From NCBI GenBank assembly GCA_006503475.1, contig RSEH01000190.1, positions 28,666 to 92,665 on the forward strand: a DNA stretch of 64,000 nucleotides. Reading direction: 5' to 3'. The translations under genes were made by a program, and so were the position numbers. The number at the start of each line of letters is the position of its first letter. The stretch's first letter is position 1. Under the pieces are notes generated by a model. It did not search any database, had not been told where the DNA came from, and was given only the letters and a program-made list of their open reading frames with translations. The DNA comes from Stentor roeselii. Lineage: Eukaryota > Ciliophora > Heterotrichea > Heterotrichida > Stentoridae. Below are positions 52,201 to 61,973 of this stretch, piece after piece.

Positions 52201-55200
52201 CCAGCAGATTAGAGTAATTATTGAAAATATCGGGGCTAAGATCCAGGTCGTCAGTTCTGAGAGGTCTGGACTGGGAAAGTCGAGGTTTATTCAGAAAAAG
52301 TGCCTTGAAGCAGGAGGAGAAGTGAAAGAAATCGACTTGTCTGGAACTTATGAAAGTTTTGAACTTGGCTCGGCACTTGAAAAAATTTTCAGTGAAAAAG
52401 ACACGAATTATCATATTCAGGTTAGCTACTTATCAACCCCTGAGTACTTCGAACACTTGATTTTTTCGTTGTCTGTCTTCAAGCAGCACTACTCTGAGAA
52501 GTCCTTGTTTCGACTTCAAGACAACTCAAGAATTTTTATTGAAATAGCGAATACCTTTAAAAATAAGTTGTCATCTTCTCTGCCTTTTCTCAAGTTGCTG
52601 CCGAAACAAAAGCACTTAAGTGACTTTTCTATTCAAGACTTGGTGACTTCTGATGATATCGCATATGTCAGTTCTTACCTGAAACTTTACGATTCAGGAC
52701 TCATCAATGACCAGGACTTGAACTATCATAATTCAGACTTTCAGTCTATTACTCATCAAGAGACCTGCCAGTTGCTTACCAAGTACTTCCTTAAAACTCA
52801 AGAAAAAAAATGGAACTTTCACCAACTCGTCACTTTTGTGAAAATTCTGGCAAGACTTTTGCAAAACTTCGAAAAAAGCATGTTTTCAGCTGATATTATG
52901 AGAATTCAAATGAAGGACTTCCATGAAACCACCTGGCAGAACTTGTTTGTAAATATTCGCTCGTCACTGATGCAGAGCATGGTGGAAACCACTAAAGAAT
53001 TCACGAAGTGCTCTGAAAGTGTTTTGAAGGGGCAGACTGCTGCTTTGAGCAAAGCTGAAAATTCTTTGAGTGAAGTGCAGGACCTTACTGAGAACAGTGT
53101 GAAATGGGAAAACTCTAATCATTTCATTGCTTTGTTTTTGGCAGAAGGGGACTTTATGTGCATTTACAGAAAAGCTGAGATGGTTCCGGAAAATATAAAG
53201 AAATTGATTTTGAGTCAGGAGTCCATTCAAAATGCTTTGAGAAGTGGTAGAAATCCTCGGTTTGATAATAACTTGAAGATTCAGGAGTACTCGGCTCTTT
53301 CAAGTAACGACTTGATTGAGAAACTTCTCAGTTTTTATATCAAGTACTCACTGAGGAAGATGAGAGAAGAAACCTTCCAAAAACAGGAAATCGACTTTGA
53401 AACCCTGAAATACTTGAGACTGATGAGCATGGAAGCAACAGGATACGTTTTAACCCCAGACAACTTCTTGAAAATGAACTTGATTTACCTTCGATGCATT
53501 TCAAACCTGCCTTTAATTATCATGGGAGAAACTGGCTGTGGAAAGACTTCACTTCTTCGATTTTTCGTGAGAGAGGTGCTTCAAGAAAGTTTGGAAATCG
53601 TTTATATCCACTCGGGAATAACAGTTGAAATGATACGAAACGTTTTAAATGAGGCCAACCAAAAAGCCTTAATATATCCAGATGATCGACTCTGGGTCTT
53701 TTTCGACGAGTTCAACACAAGCGACTGCATCGGGGTTCTAACAAACATCCTCTGCGAAAAGAAGTTCGAAAACATGTACTTAAGCCCAAACTTGATTTTC
53801 GTGGGGGCCTGTAACCCTTACCGTGTAAAAAAAGCAGTTGCCTTCGAAGAAAATGTGGGGATCAAGAAAAAGCTCGGCGAGGCGCAGCTGGTGCATCTGG
53901 TGAAGCCTCTTCCAGAGAAAGCCACTGAATTTGTCTGGGACTTCGGGTCGCTTCAAAGCAACGAAATCAGGAAGTACGTGGAAAGCATGCTCAAATTAGA
54001 AAAAATCTCTCATCAGGACCTCTTCGTTGACTTGATCTGCAAGGTTCACGAGTACTTCCAGTCCAAAGAAGACGTGAGCAGCGTCAGTCTTCGAGACGCT
54101 CATCGTTTTCTCAAACTATTGAAATGGTTCCAGATATCAATAAAAGAAAGAGAAAAGTACCCGATTTCGAAACCTGACAAGATTTATCTGGAACTAGTTG
54201 ATGAACTAAACGATTTCAGTCATTTTAAAGATATTCGTGGAGGGCTTCTCGCTTTATTCCACTGCTACTACCTCAGGATTTCCTCGAATGTGCAAAGGGA
54301 AGAAATGTTTGGCGTGATCATGAGTTCTCTCCTGAAGCGCCTGCCACATGTGAACAGAGACTACATCGAGAAGTTGCTGCAGTTGGAGCAGCTGGATTTC
54401 ATCAAAAGAATGATTATCCCAGGAGGAGTCGCTTTGAACCAAGCCCTGACCGAGAACATCTTCGCAGTTTTTCCTTGTCTCATGAACAACATCCCGATTT
54501 TCATCTGCGGCAAGCCCGGGTGCAGCAAGTCTCTCGCAATTCAAATCATCCAGTCAAGTGTCCGCGGCGACAAAAGCGCAGACCCGTACTTCAAGACCCT
54601 TCCAGAGCTGAACTTCGTTTCTTTTCAAGGCTCTGACTCGTGCACATCTGAAGGTGTTGAAGAGGTCTTCAAAAAAGCTCTGAAAGTCAAAACCTTCGCG
54701 AAAGGTATCCTTCCTGTAGTCCTTTTCGATGAAATCGGACTTGCGGAAGTCTCAAGGTACAACCCTTTGAAGGTATTGCATCGTCTGCTGGAAGCTGAAA
54801 ACTGCGAAGTCGCCTTTATTGCGATTTCCAACTGGAGACTCGACGCCTCGAAGATGAACCGCGCGCTCTACCTGGCAAGGCCTGACCCGCTTCAGGAGGA
54901 CCTGGTGAGAACTGCGAGAACTTTGTTTGAATCGCTGGGGGTGCAACTGGAGGATCCCCGGGTGAAGGACTTGGCTCACGGGTACTTTGACTTGAAGCGA
55001 AGGCATCTCAACAGCCCTTTTCCTGATTTTTATGGACTGAGGGACTTTTACTCGATGATCAAGTTGGTCGGTAACCGCCTCAAGAAAGGAAAAGGCGACT
55101 TGGACTTCATTGTTCAGAATGCCTTGTTGAGGAATTTTAATGGACTGGAAAAGACAAAATTTCTGGTTGAGGAAAGTTTTTGTTCGTTTTTTCAAAAGTT

Positions 55201-58200
55201 CTTATCAAGGACCTCCGTGGTCGACCTGGTCAAAGAGAATCTGGCTGAAAAGGAGTCGCGGTATTTAATGGTCATCTGCGCGCAGGATGTTTCTATGTAC
55301 TTGCAGGCCACTTTAATCAAAGAGCAACTTCCTAACGCGAGGTTCATCATGGGAAGCACTTTAGAACTGGATGTCTTGCAGGAAGGCACCAGGTTCAGAC
55401 TCTTGTCAGACATCATCGGGTACATGGAGCAAGGAATTCCTATAGTTCTCCATAACATGGACATCATTTACAGTTCTTTGTACGACCTGTTCAATCAAAA
55501 CTTCATCCGTCTCGGAAACTCAAGAAAATACTGCAGAATTGCACTCGGCGCACAGTTTAACCCGAAATGTTTCGTCAATAAACATTTCAAAGCTGTTGTT
55601 TTCCTTGACAGCGATGATGAAACTTTGAAATCTGCTGATGCTCCTTTTTTGAATAGATTTGAAAAACATTTCCTTGTTGTTAGAGACATTCTCAGCGAAC
55701 GCAGTTTGGAAATTTCGGGGAAAATTGAAAACTGGATTCAAAATATCTTGAAAATCCAAAGAAATGAAAACTTGTTAAACCCTGTCGCGGTTTTTCCTTG
55801 TTATTCTCCTGAAACTGTTAATCTTTTAGTGAAGATTTATGAAGATGACCCTGAAGTTGAAATGAAGTGCAAAAGGTTTTGGCTCAAAAATGCAAGTATG
55901 GATGTTTTGGTCCTCAATAAAATGAACCAAGTCGAGGAGGATGAGAAGTTTTCAATTGAAAGGCTGTGGAAGTCCTGCCACGTCAGAAGCTTTCCTGATT
56001 ATTTACAAAAAATCATTGAAAGTTGCAAGCAGGTTAAAATGGTCTCAGCCACTTATGACCCTTCCAGTGTCGATCACTTGAAAATCGATTTCGAAGAATT
56101 TCTTCAAATCGAAAAATGCACAAATTTTAGGTCTGAAGAAGAACTGAAAAAGAACTTCACAAGCTTTTTACTTGGTCTGAGAGTTTTGTACTTGTTTGAG
56201 CTTGATTTTAAGAAAGAGAATCAACATCTTAGGTTTGTTGTCAACCTTTTTGAAAGAGTTTCTTTTGAACTTAAGGAGAGAATTGAAGGAAATCGAAAAA
56301 ATGTTTTGATTTTAATCAGGATGGCCAGAAATGATGAAAATCGAATTCCTCTTTGTTTGTTCAATGGATGGAGGTATAAAATGTTTGAAGATCTGAAATT
56401 TAGTCCTTTGGAAATCGCTGAAGAAGTTCTAGAAAATGATACAGAAACTATTGTGAAAAAAGAAAATGTTTTCTGTTTTGAAGAACATGTTGGAGACATC
56501 AGTCAGCGAGCTGTTGAAACCCTCAAATATTTTTCAAATCTTTTCAATTTTCAAACCATCAGCGAATATAAAGTTTCAATTGAAAAAGCTTTAACAAGTA
56601 ATACAGAAATTATTAAAGCTTTTAAACAAAAAATTTTATCTCAAATAACGAAATTCTTGAGAAGGTCCCGAGAAAAGTGGCATGAATCTCTTTTTGCAAG
56701 TCAAAATATAATTTATCACTCATTATCAATCAAGGATTCAATGAAAATTTACGTTTATGAGAAGTTTGTTAATGAGTTCACTAAACTTCTAGTTTTATGT
56801 GAGAAAAAAGCAGTTCTTTCTCAAATTATTGACTTAAAATCAAATTACTATTGCAATATCTGGATGAGTCTTTTCAATAATTTATCAACTAATGATATGA
56901 AAGTGCAGGTGACTCCTGAGAGCAACCAATTAATCTACAAAGGAATTTTACATACACCTTTTATCTATGAAGATATTTTAAAGTTGATTTCATATCATGA
57001 GGAGGAATTAAGTGGAGCTAATATTGAGGATAGTGACCGGGTTTTATTAATGCGAAAGTATCATATTGAAAACTGCTCCTGGAGAGAACGCAGTAACCTA
57101 TTTTATTCAGATCTTTCACTTCAAGAGAACTTCATCAAAGACTTTATTCATATTATATTAATAGAGAGAGATCATGATATTTCAGATATTCACGAAATTC
57201 AGTATGTTATTTTACTTTACTTATCACAGTTCGAAACTGATCACAGGCTTCTTAAACTTTTGGATTTCAAGGACATGATTCTTAGCTTGAACAAAATATT
57301 AAAAAACTTAAAACAAATAGGCTGCAATGATCCAACAACTTACTTCATGGAAAATTCTGACGTTGAATATCTAGATTTCAATGAAAAGTGGAACAGTTTC
57401 TTTGAAAACTTAGTCAGAAGCACTTTTCCAAGTAAAGTTGACTTTAAGAGCTTAGCAAGTCTCAAATATTATTCGCAGAAAATAGTTGAAATAAAGGAAT
57501 CTTTACAAATGGTTGATTTCTCATCTCAAAGTCTGGAAATTCTTGAATTTTGGATTCAGCTTGCTCAGATCGACAGTGAAGAACTTTTATTAGAAGTATC
57601 AAAAAAAGTGGAGGATAATGGCTTTGAAGTTATTTTGGAAAGGGCTGTGGTTGAAGAGATTCTTTTGAAACTTACTCCAAAAACTATCCAAACATGTAAA
57701 TTCAAATTATTTTACTTTATTACTTTGCTAAAGCAGTCCTCGGATTTCTTTGATATTATTATAAAGGAAATAATTCAGGAAGACCTCTGGAACTACACTG
57801 GGCCTATTTTCGATATGGTTCTTGATTTAACAGGACTTGAAACAGAAATTTTAAATGCTGAGCAGAACACTTTGGATTTATTAGGAATTTTAACTCAAAA
57901 GAATGAATTTTTAGAAAAATTAGTCAATTTATTGAATGCAGATGAGAGTGCCTTTTCAATAATTCTCTGTGATAAAATATCTCAGATTCACAGTGAGGTC
58001 CGATACTCTAACTACAAAGACATTTGCTCTTTTTATATGAATCTGCTAGATGACATACAGAGTAACGGAAAAAATGATAGAAAACTGATGATTATTATTG
58101 CAAGTGGCCGAGTTCGATATTATTTAACGGATTTCTCATACTTTTTAATGGATGAGTTCAATGGACATCAGGCAGATGTTGAAGATATGCTGCAAGACAT

Positions 58201-61150
58201 GAAAACTTTGCTTTCAGAAAAACAAAACTTGCAATATGAACTTTTTATAATGAAGAATTTGAAAACTTTAAGTGGAGAAACTCTTTTCAGTTTGATCAGC
58301 AAGTTAAAGGGAATAAAATACGACTGGAAACATCCCATAGACTCAATCACTGTCAAAAATGAATTCCAAATTTTCCCTTTCATTCAATTGGATAATCCCT
58401 TGTACCAAAAGTTGAGTTTAGGACTTTCTGAACTAAACAAAAATATCAACGCACTGGATAGTTTGATATCAAAAGGAGTTACTTCTCATTTCAAGTTGTT
58501 ACTCGGACTGGCTTTGATAAATCAAGTTTATCTTCATTACAAGTTTTTAAATTTTGAATCCAATCGATATAAAAACTGGTTCAACAAGAAAAAGAAACAA
58601 ATCAGTTCGAATCTCGGAGAAGAATACTCAAGGCTTGTGAATTTATTGATCTTCAACTTTCCTAAAAATTCTCGGCTATTCATGCATCCTAATGTTGATG
58701 ATAAAGAGTTTTATAAAATTCAAGCAGTTGTCACTTTGATTCTTTTGGTCATTTCACATCAACAAACACAGAACCCACTATCAAGTCTAATTTTCGAGAA
58801 TAATTCAAATCTTTGTAAAAATATTTGCACTCGAATAAACTCTTTATATGTTGTTGGAAACGGCGTAGACAAGATGCACGATTACTTGAAATACAACAAA
58901 GAAAACTTTGAATTGCTGAAAAGTACAACTTTTCACAACAGGTATTCGAAGGGAGGATCTTATGTCTGTTCAAACGATTGCAGTTATTTTTATATTGTTA
59001 ATCACTGTGGGGGGACTCGAGAAAAAAGAAACTGCCCTTTTTGCCAAAAAGAAATTGGAGGAAATAACTATTTAATTGTGCAAAGAGAAGGACATAGGAA
59101 TTTAACTGACGATGAAGCTCGGAGCTACTTAAATGAGAAATGCGAGTTGTTTAAAAACTCTGAAACAACTGGTTTGCATGTTTCTGACTCTAATTTAGTC
59201 CTTTCAGTTCCTCGAGAGATGAAATATTTGACTTCTTATTACTTTTTAAACCTTTCAGTTCATTCAATTTTTTACTTTTGTTCAATTGCAGACTTATTTC
59301 CAAAAAAGCAACTTTTAGAGCTTTATAAAATTTCCTCTACTAATGAATTAAATGCTCGAATTGAGAAAATAATTGAAGAAGACTTGAATGAAATCATGAG
59401 CACTGTCAAAGGAGAAACTTGTTATTACTGGACATTAGCGTGTATTTTAAATCTCAATAAAATTATTGAGTCTTTCAACCAAGAACCAATAAATAAAGAG
59501 ATTCGCTTGAAGTTCGAGCAAGACTTTGAAAGCTTGGTAACATCAGCTGACCCTTACCTGTTGACAAACCAGTTTAAATCTGAACTCAACTCCCAGCTCC
59601 AGCCATCTAATTTAATCAAATACATCGATGAACTTGAAATCCCTCCTCAAAATAACTATCCTTTCACCTGCTACTTCCGTGAAACTGGGACTTCATCTTG
59701 GGAAACCCTTTCTCACTCTTTCCTAAGAAGTCCTAGGAAACTAGAACTAAAAACACTTTCATTATTCATCGAAAACTTCAATGAAATCTTGAATTTGCAA
59801 TACTTCTGGCCTATAGTCAAGCTTTCTCGAGCACTAGTTTTGGAGTTTTCATTCAAAATATCTAGACAAGAAGCTCTAAATCTTAAAGTTCAAGATGCTC
59901 TTGCGAGATACCCGAACTTGATAAAAGACTTGGAAGATTTTTTAATTGCTTGGAACTCTTTATCAGTGTCTCTGACTTTTGACTGTAAGTCGTTTGAAAA
60001 GATTCCTCTTGATGAAGACTCTTGTTTGGCTTACTTTTTAGTTGACAACGATATCAATTCTTCAGGAATCCTCATCGCAGCTGCTTTAAGAAAATTGGCG
60101 GAATTGCAGAACTTACTGAAAAAGGTGCTTTTTGAGGAAGGCAACCAATGTGAGAAAATGTTCTTGATTTCTCATTTAACTAAACAAGACATTTTTTCAG
60201 TGGATCAAGAGTTTCTTCAAAGTCTTGCTGAAAATTGTTCAATTCACGGGTTCCAGTTCGGAAGAGGCAAAGAAATTTTCTTTGATTTTGACAGAGTTCA
60301 GCTGAACCTTGAAGGAAAATTAGCTGATGTGAAAATGTTGAACACTGAAAAGATTGAAACAATTCAATATCAATATGAACTTCTCAACACCCGAAGCAAG
60401 TACTCAGGAGTCATTGAACAGATCAGGTCATCCATTCCCCAGGAGCCTCTCACAGAGTCTGATATCTTGAAAATAGAAAAAAATGTCAGAGCTCTGGCGG
60501 CATCCTTGAAAATCAACGACCTCACTGTTTTCAACGAAATTTATTCTTATTTGAATCGACTTCTCAGTATTATCCTCAAGCAAGACCTTCAAATTGTCAA
60601 AACAATCAAGCAGATGCAACTTTTCTCAATGAAGTTTTGCTCTAAATTTAAAGTTGAAAACATTATTTGGGACTTTCCTCTCTCGAAAATCACTTCTTTG
60701 TTTGAGACTATTGAAGTTAAAGTCTATCCTGAAGTCTTGAAGTCTATTCGGAATGACTATAAATTACAATTTAAACCAGATGTACCTGCTCAAGATTTTA
60801 TTGCTGGCTTTAGAATTATTGTTTTGAAGGAGTTCGGGGAAGCAGCTTTTGTTGAAGCTCATAAAGTGATTAGAAGGATGGCTTGCAGGTTACTCACTGC
60901 AAACTTGGATTCTGAATTTTTTATTTGTGATTATTTTGGAAATGAAAATTATTGGAGTCTTGAATTTACAGATAAATGCGAAGAAATTGCCAAAAATTTC
61001 CCAAAGGAATTAAGGTTCATGAATGCAATTCAGATCGAGTCAATATTTGATAGATTGATCAATCCTAAAAGTGATGAAATAGGCAAAAAGATTAGTTCCT
61101 CAACTACTAGTAGAACTTCAAATTTTTTAAAAAAACAGATAAAATTTTAA
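46298..61150 (+). CDS. RNF213: RNF213/mysterin-like giant AAA+ ubiquitin ligase with RZ finger
   Basis: 4950 residues in one intron-free frame, TAA stop; human RNF213 is about 5200. Residues 1-220 and 440-640 hold two related globular domains separated by a Glu/Lys-rich disordered linker. A long helical stalk runs to about 1950. A dynein-like AAA+ core follows. It has a degenerate P-loop at 1987-1995 (SERSGLGKS), Walker A 2410-2418 (GETGCGKTS) with Walker B at 2465-2471 (LWVFFDE), Walker A 2738-2745 (GKPGCSKS) with Walker B 2807-2812 (VVLFDE) and IGLAE, and the family sensor region ending in NRFEKHFL near 3117. The RZ-type zinc finger spans 4224-4258 (C4224, C4228, C4237, C4246, C4249, then IGG). 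Animal RNF213 acts at lipid droplets and on intracellular bacteria, using the RZ finger for ubiquitin transfer. No RING finger is visible, unlike vertebrate RNF213. Upstream lies 4 kb of gene-free DNA. Confidence 0.9.
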   Translation: MSGFDDPMNQVTGDDLFFEYRNQELKVIKEASKSVQQRYNSEFGCDIDWMIVPLIQIIGNRMSFDQRSQIFCDQVRVFDGISPIWDVILMGSAYDYSKSYLGLDDMFLPILDFIKGRFLIMDLKDFWIEVKMMVSTQFEYFGLIVVEYFPEIKLKILICAGDDSTKSEAIDNALDELKTLKKQIIPIKKVLGDDFCNKLIEDEGLIIKPRPITEEIVQKITETMSQELISEQIMDEKEDFLGNKEKIHEYDEIMHNSQEFIEKNKEIKQRNEEIFEKNELQFKSSDNAEVRPEEQIIESQFKSSEIAIEVEPKASRIDKYFERFQPKTINYNSQSNFYKEQLNRKQIDQSPFNTTGSSKNNKEVGPREPSESRYGLNYRNLINQNKEDESIPSNQILSALPLKRNPEFPLEIEKKSGNDESYFDKFTPGFTLNDLPVEIKNLRNFIECNKQKYLNYYRMKDQNISWMELLVQYHSNEENGIETINFYAEQEIIWKVSVFGDFLMDLLSLDELIFLHCLYKIILCAKGDLIEDAQSFFSSNEKELVKLSVSIKLEKYGLPSISSLLFFQEGNPIQPILKILGFEINTVKNLTIRNASNKALDITKELQRNSIKDLLIFDENQKIIPIKNLMKPTKNAVSIIYVVTRCTIKNFENSHYLYVEGAQDIKFKKIAEVNDHKLALFSAEVKINSSFEIRENSYIPIYWLRRNQNMKANNNFEFIFDIENSYRYKERISTFELLLIFSKGFASGNIDTCFDDFCLKLIDTSSNYLLDKSKEKDILSLLESEVSQKILDFDKSFRILVILSFLKSFSFNQNSSFSFRKLIETMQSMKSDLMILLKSRKTYLPAVQGIVKVLIYQAKHHDEDFNFLRQIKDFLVLEKMLQFLFEEYNTVYDVISDKNIKILIDLISRMTLQSQERLFGLMINLTANTSIVIELILTQKIFYAEPKTKRDLFNKYLGTLKLTNDELLEFLTKVQSYTSNIPNLYEEKNLLNFISRILFLKENINTTETETVINIFKIMDEIQLLNHFNSDEFIEKIIETDMFYKAFYFIKFFGLNLSLWIYSWLKLNKSYFGFATKSKFNLDKIKKIDSEIKKLDEISQNEFAKEFFTMVNEDEFLGLIDHFTKVSSKVFKDIYIESFKKIIGLNTFVRDSVIKKNIMNKNTDTIYEEIYIYAISGCTASEKELCEILILNPSDSHPLFKFLEDPLIHKNHEAYKKITNYLRNMIEGIMKESISFKDFQIFEKHNKLQKLSFMKYINLILQNPLEYNAFHDMFQLLLEKYLNIISNLNILKMIHYKYIRNPRTENSLIAFEEFHYTLWEMSLGDCSLNKKLKNLESEFSINTVLLKSLLFSSYLKDKSIEDFESCIEDQYYPFILKLEIIENLSFTNESLLKLMIFMSKPNETMKETTLLSKIIRNQNFSERLNLILQSFLKFFKINQIVSYVLALAQLLELDDEIVQKDLFFPLNFSDDFLFLIESFNERNLSSFIPEEVDSLITFFMSLSESRNSLILINSLQEDEISFWKECFQENNENKRLTLELIQVFSNTWTFLHIIKGSKGTLFTYFKKIKELLQNPKYRNFLEELSRCEEDLHILEEYHKSLNNLEQEKLNKIKMIVTHSTFNIFMHHSTYEITLKVLKENGECRLHPLDFSELKELRDRALLSKYIMDQKSSSKEIVQDVKVFQIFVDFVECLNRFIETLNQLSHSLYRDRLEIDENFMIEKGEFFRMIEVCEFFRELSEEYQEVHRLAMRESYWMNFLNGERTILIDKFTFNQSEENLQAILPLLSYMNKGIPDLNLMQFDRPNEMVNRFKIIESQLQHFETNSDSLKLYMPGLETKEKPLGHLILLENKEYYRSILSIYAIYEESVPSIDLVFFCYLSTIWQELKMFINRCFLNPENKIYSLVFPENLSLENQTKLETKLLKNFKNNCGKCVAILTTNSRSKLVNNLRYQNLVPIEKVKSYLLLKDQQIRVIIENIGAKIQVVSSERSGLGKSRFIQKKCLEAGGEVKEIDLSGTYESFELGSALEKIFSEKDTNYHIQVSYLSTPEYFEHLIFSLSVFKQHYSEKSLFRLQDNSRIFIEIANTFKNKLSSSLPFLKLLPKQKHLSDFSIQDLVTSDDIAYVSSYLKLYDSGLINDQDLNYHNSDFQSITHQETCQLLTKYFLKTQEKKWNFHQLVTFVKILARLLQNFEKSMFSADIMRIQMKDFHETTWQNLFVNIRSSLMQSMVETTKEFTKCSESVLKGQTAALSKAENSLSEVQDLTENSVKWENSNHFIALFLAEGDFMCIYRKAEMVPENIKKLILSQESIQNALRSGRNPRFDNNLKIQEYSALSSNDLIEKLLSFYIKYSLRKMREETFQKQEIDFETLKYLRLMSMEATGYVLTPDNFLKMNLIYLRCISNLPLIIMGETGCGKTSLLRFFVREVLQESLEIVYIHSGITVEMIRNVLNEANQKALIYPDDRLWVFFDEFNTSDCIGVLTNILCEKKFENMYLSPNLIFVGACNPYRVKKAVAFEENVGIKKKLGEAQLVHLVKPLPEKATEFVWDFGSLQSNEIRKYVESMLKLEKISHQDLFVDLICKVHEYFQSKEDVSSVSLRDAHRFLKLLKWFQISIKEREKYPISKPDKIYLELVDELNDFSHFKDIRGGLLALFHCYYLRISSNVQREEMFGVIMSSLLKRLPHVNRDYIEKLLQLEQLDFIKRMIIPGGVALNQALTENIFAVFPCLMNNIPIFICGKPGCSKSLAIQIIQSSVRGDKSADPYFKTLPELNFVSFQGSDSCTSEGVEEVFKKALKVKTFAKGILPVVLFDEIGLAEVSRYNPLKVLHRLLEAENCEVAFIAISNWRLDASKMNRALYLARPDPLQEDLVRTARTLFESLGVQLEDPRVKDLAHGYFDLKRRHLNSPFPDFYGLRDFYSMIKLVGNRLKKGKGDLDFIVQNALLRNFNGLEKTKFLVEESFCSFFQKFLSRTSVVDLVKENLAEKESRYLMVICAQDVSMYLQATLIKEQLPNARFIMGSTLELDVLQEGTRFRLLSDIIGYMEQGIPIVLHNMDIIYSSLYDLFNQNFIRLGNSRKYCRIALGAQFNPKCFVNKHFKAVVFLDSDDETLKSADAPFLNRFEKHFLVVRDILSERSLEISGKIENWIQNILKIQRNENLLNPVAVFPCYSPETVNLLVKIYEDDPEVEMKCKRFWLKNASMDVLVLNKMNQVEEDEKFSIERLWKSCHVRSFPDYLQKIIESCKQVKMVSATYDPSSVDHLKIDFEEFLQIEKCTNFRSEEELKKNFTSFLLGLRVLYLFELDFKKENQHLRFVVNLFERVSFELKERIEGNRKNVLILIRMARNDENRIPLCLFNGWRYKMFEDLKFSPLEIAEEVLENDTETIVKKENVFCFEEHVGDISQRAVETLKYFSNLFNFQTISEYKVSIEKALTSNTEIIKAFKQKILSQITKFLRRSREKWHESLFASQNIIYHSLSIKDSMKIYVYEKFVNEFTKLLVLCEKKAVLSQIIDLKSNYYCNIWMSLFNNLSTNDMKVQVTPESNQLIYKGILHTPFIYEDILKLISYHEEELSGANIEDSDRVLLMRKYHIENCSWRERSNLFYSDLSLQENFIKDFIHIILIERDHDISDIHEIQYVILLYLSQFETDHRLLKLLDFKDMILSLNKILKNLKQIGCNDPTTYFMENSDVEYLDFNEKWNSFFENLVRSTFPSKVDFKSLASLKYYSQKIVEIKESLQMVDFSSQSLEILEFWIQLAQIDSEELLLEVSKKVEDNGFEVILERAVVEEILLKLTPKTIQTCKFKLFYFITLLKQSSDFFDIIIKEIIQEDLWNYTGPIFDMVLDLTGLETEILNAEQNTLDLLGILTQKNEFLEKLVNLLNADESAFSIILCDKISQIHSEVRYSNYKDICSFYMNLLDDIQSNGKNDRKLMIIIASGRVRYYLTDFSYFLMDEFNGHQADVEDMLQDMKTLLSEKQNLQYELFIMKNLKTLSGETLFSLISKLKGIKYDWKHPIDSITVKNEFQIFPFIQLDNPLYQKLSLGLSELNKNINALDSLISKGVTSHFKLLLGLALINQVYLHYKFLNFESNRYKNWFNKKKKQISSNLGEEYSRLVNLLIFNFPKNSRLFMHPNVDDKEFYKIQAVVTLILLVISHQQTQNPLSSLIFENNSNLCKNICTRINSLYVVGNGVDKMHDYLKYNKENFELLKSTTFHNRYSKGGSYVCSNDCSYFYIVNHCGGTREKRNCPFCQKEIGGNNYLIVQREGHRNLTDDEARSYLNEKCELFKNSETTGLHVSDSNLVLSVPREMKYLTSYYFLNLSVHSIFYFCSIADLFPKKQLLELYKISSTNELNARIEKIIEEDLNEIMSTVKGETCYYWTLACILNLNKIIESFNQEPINKEIRLKFEQDFESLVTSADPYLLTNQFKSELNSQLQPSNLIKYIDELEIPPQNNYPFTCYFRETGTSSWETLSHSFLRSPRKLELKTLSLFIENFNEILNLQYFWPIVKLSRALVLEFSFKISRQEALNLKVQDALARYPNLIKDLEDFLIAWNSLSVSLTFDCKSFEKIPLDEDSCLAYFLVDNDINSSGILIAAALRKLAELQNLLKKVLFEEGNQCEKMFLISHLTKQDIFSVDQEFLQSLAENCSIHGFQFGRGKEIFFDFDRVQLNLEGKLADVKMLNTEKIETIQYQYELLNTRSKYSGVIEQIRSSIPQEPLTESDILKIEKNVRALAASLKINDLTVFNEIYSYLNRLLSIILKQDLQIVKTIKQMQLFSMKFCSKFKVENIIWDFPLSKITSLFETIEVKVYPEVLKSIRNDYKLQFKPDVPAQDFIAGFRIIVLKEFGEAAFVEAHKVIRRMACRLLTANLDSEFFICDYFGNENYWSLEFTDKCEEIAKNFPKELRFMNAIQIESIFDRLINPKSDEIGKKISSSTTSRTSNFLKKQIKF

Positions 61151-61605
61151 TAGTTAAGCTCTTTGATAATTAGTTAAAAGATGAATAATATAAGTGAAAT
61201 AACTTTGATTAAACAATCAGAAGAGTTATTTATTTTGAGAATATTTGAGTGTTTTTAATAGGCTAAGGAATAAATCTTATAATTAAACATGATAAACCTC
61301 AAATATTTATGATGAAATAGGTATATAGTTTAATTTTTATTTACGTGTATACATAAGCATAATAAAATATTTACTACTTAAGTTTGGATAGTGAAGTTTC
61401 TTGATGTATTCAATTACTAAAGAATATTTAGAGAATAAATAAATTGTATATTTTTTATTAGATCGTAAAAGAAATGGTTAGATATTATTTACTCTAGATA
61501 TACAAACTTTTAACCAAAAAGAAAGACTCGCTTTTATCATCTTATTAAATATATTGTTGAAAGATTGATCCTAAATCTAATAATTCTTTGAGTAAGATTT
61601 CGGGA

Positions 61606-61640
61606 ATAAGTGATAAAAAACCTCTTAAATCATCACTTAT
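61606..61640. repeat. Perfect 9-bp inverted repeat (hairpin)
   Basis: ATAAGTGAT at 61606-61614 is the exact reverse complement of ATCACTTAT at 61632-61640, leaving a 17-base loop. It lies about 460 bp after the RNF213-like stop codon. It may be chance in AT-rich DNA. Confidence 0.4.
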
Positions 61641-61973
61641 AGTCAGAGAATTCAAATTTTAAAAACAGTCTTTAGAGAGGTTTACCAGAAATAAACCATG
61701 ATTTAAAAAAAATTAGTAATCAGATAAATTCAAATCAACATGTTTCTTTTAACTTTTTATAAATTAAAATCAACTTATTAAACAAGAAAATGATTTGCTA
61801 TATCTAGCTCTACAGCTTAATTCATCATTGAAATTAAAATTTTATCGAATTAATGGATAAACATAAGAAATGAATTCCTTCATCGAAACATAAAAATTAA
61901 ACTGAACAGCAGAATCACTTTTTTCATTTGATACTTAGTCATGAAGCTCCAGCTTCTCACCCAAATTTATTGG

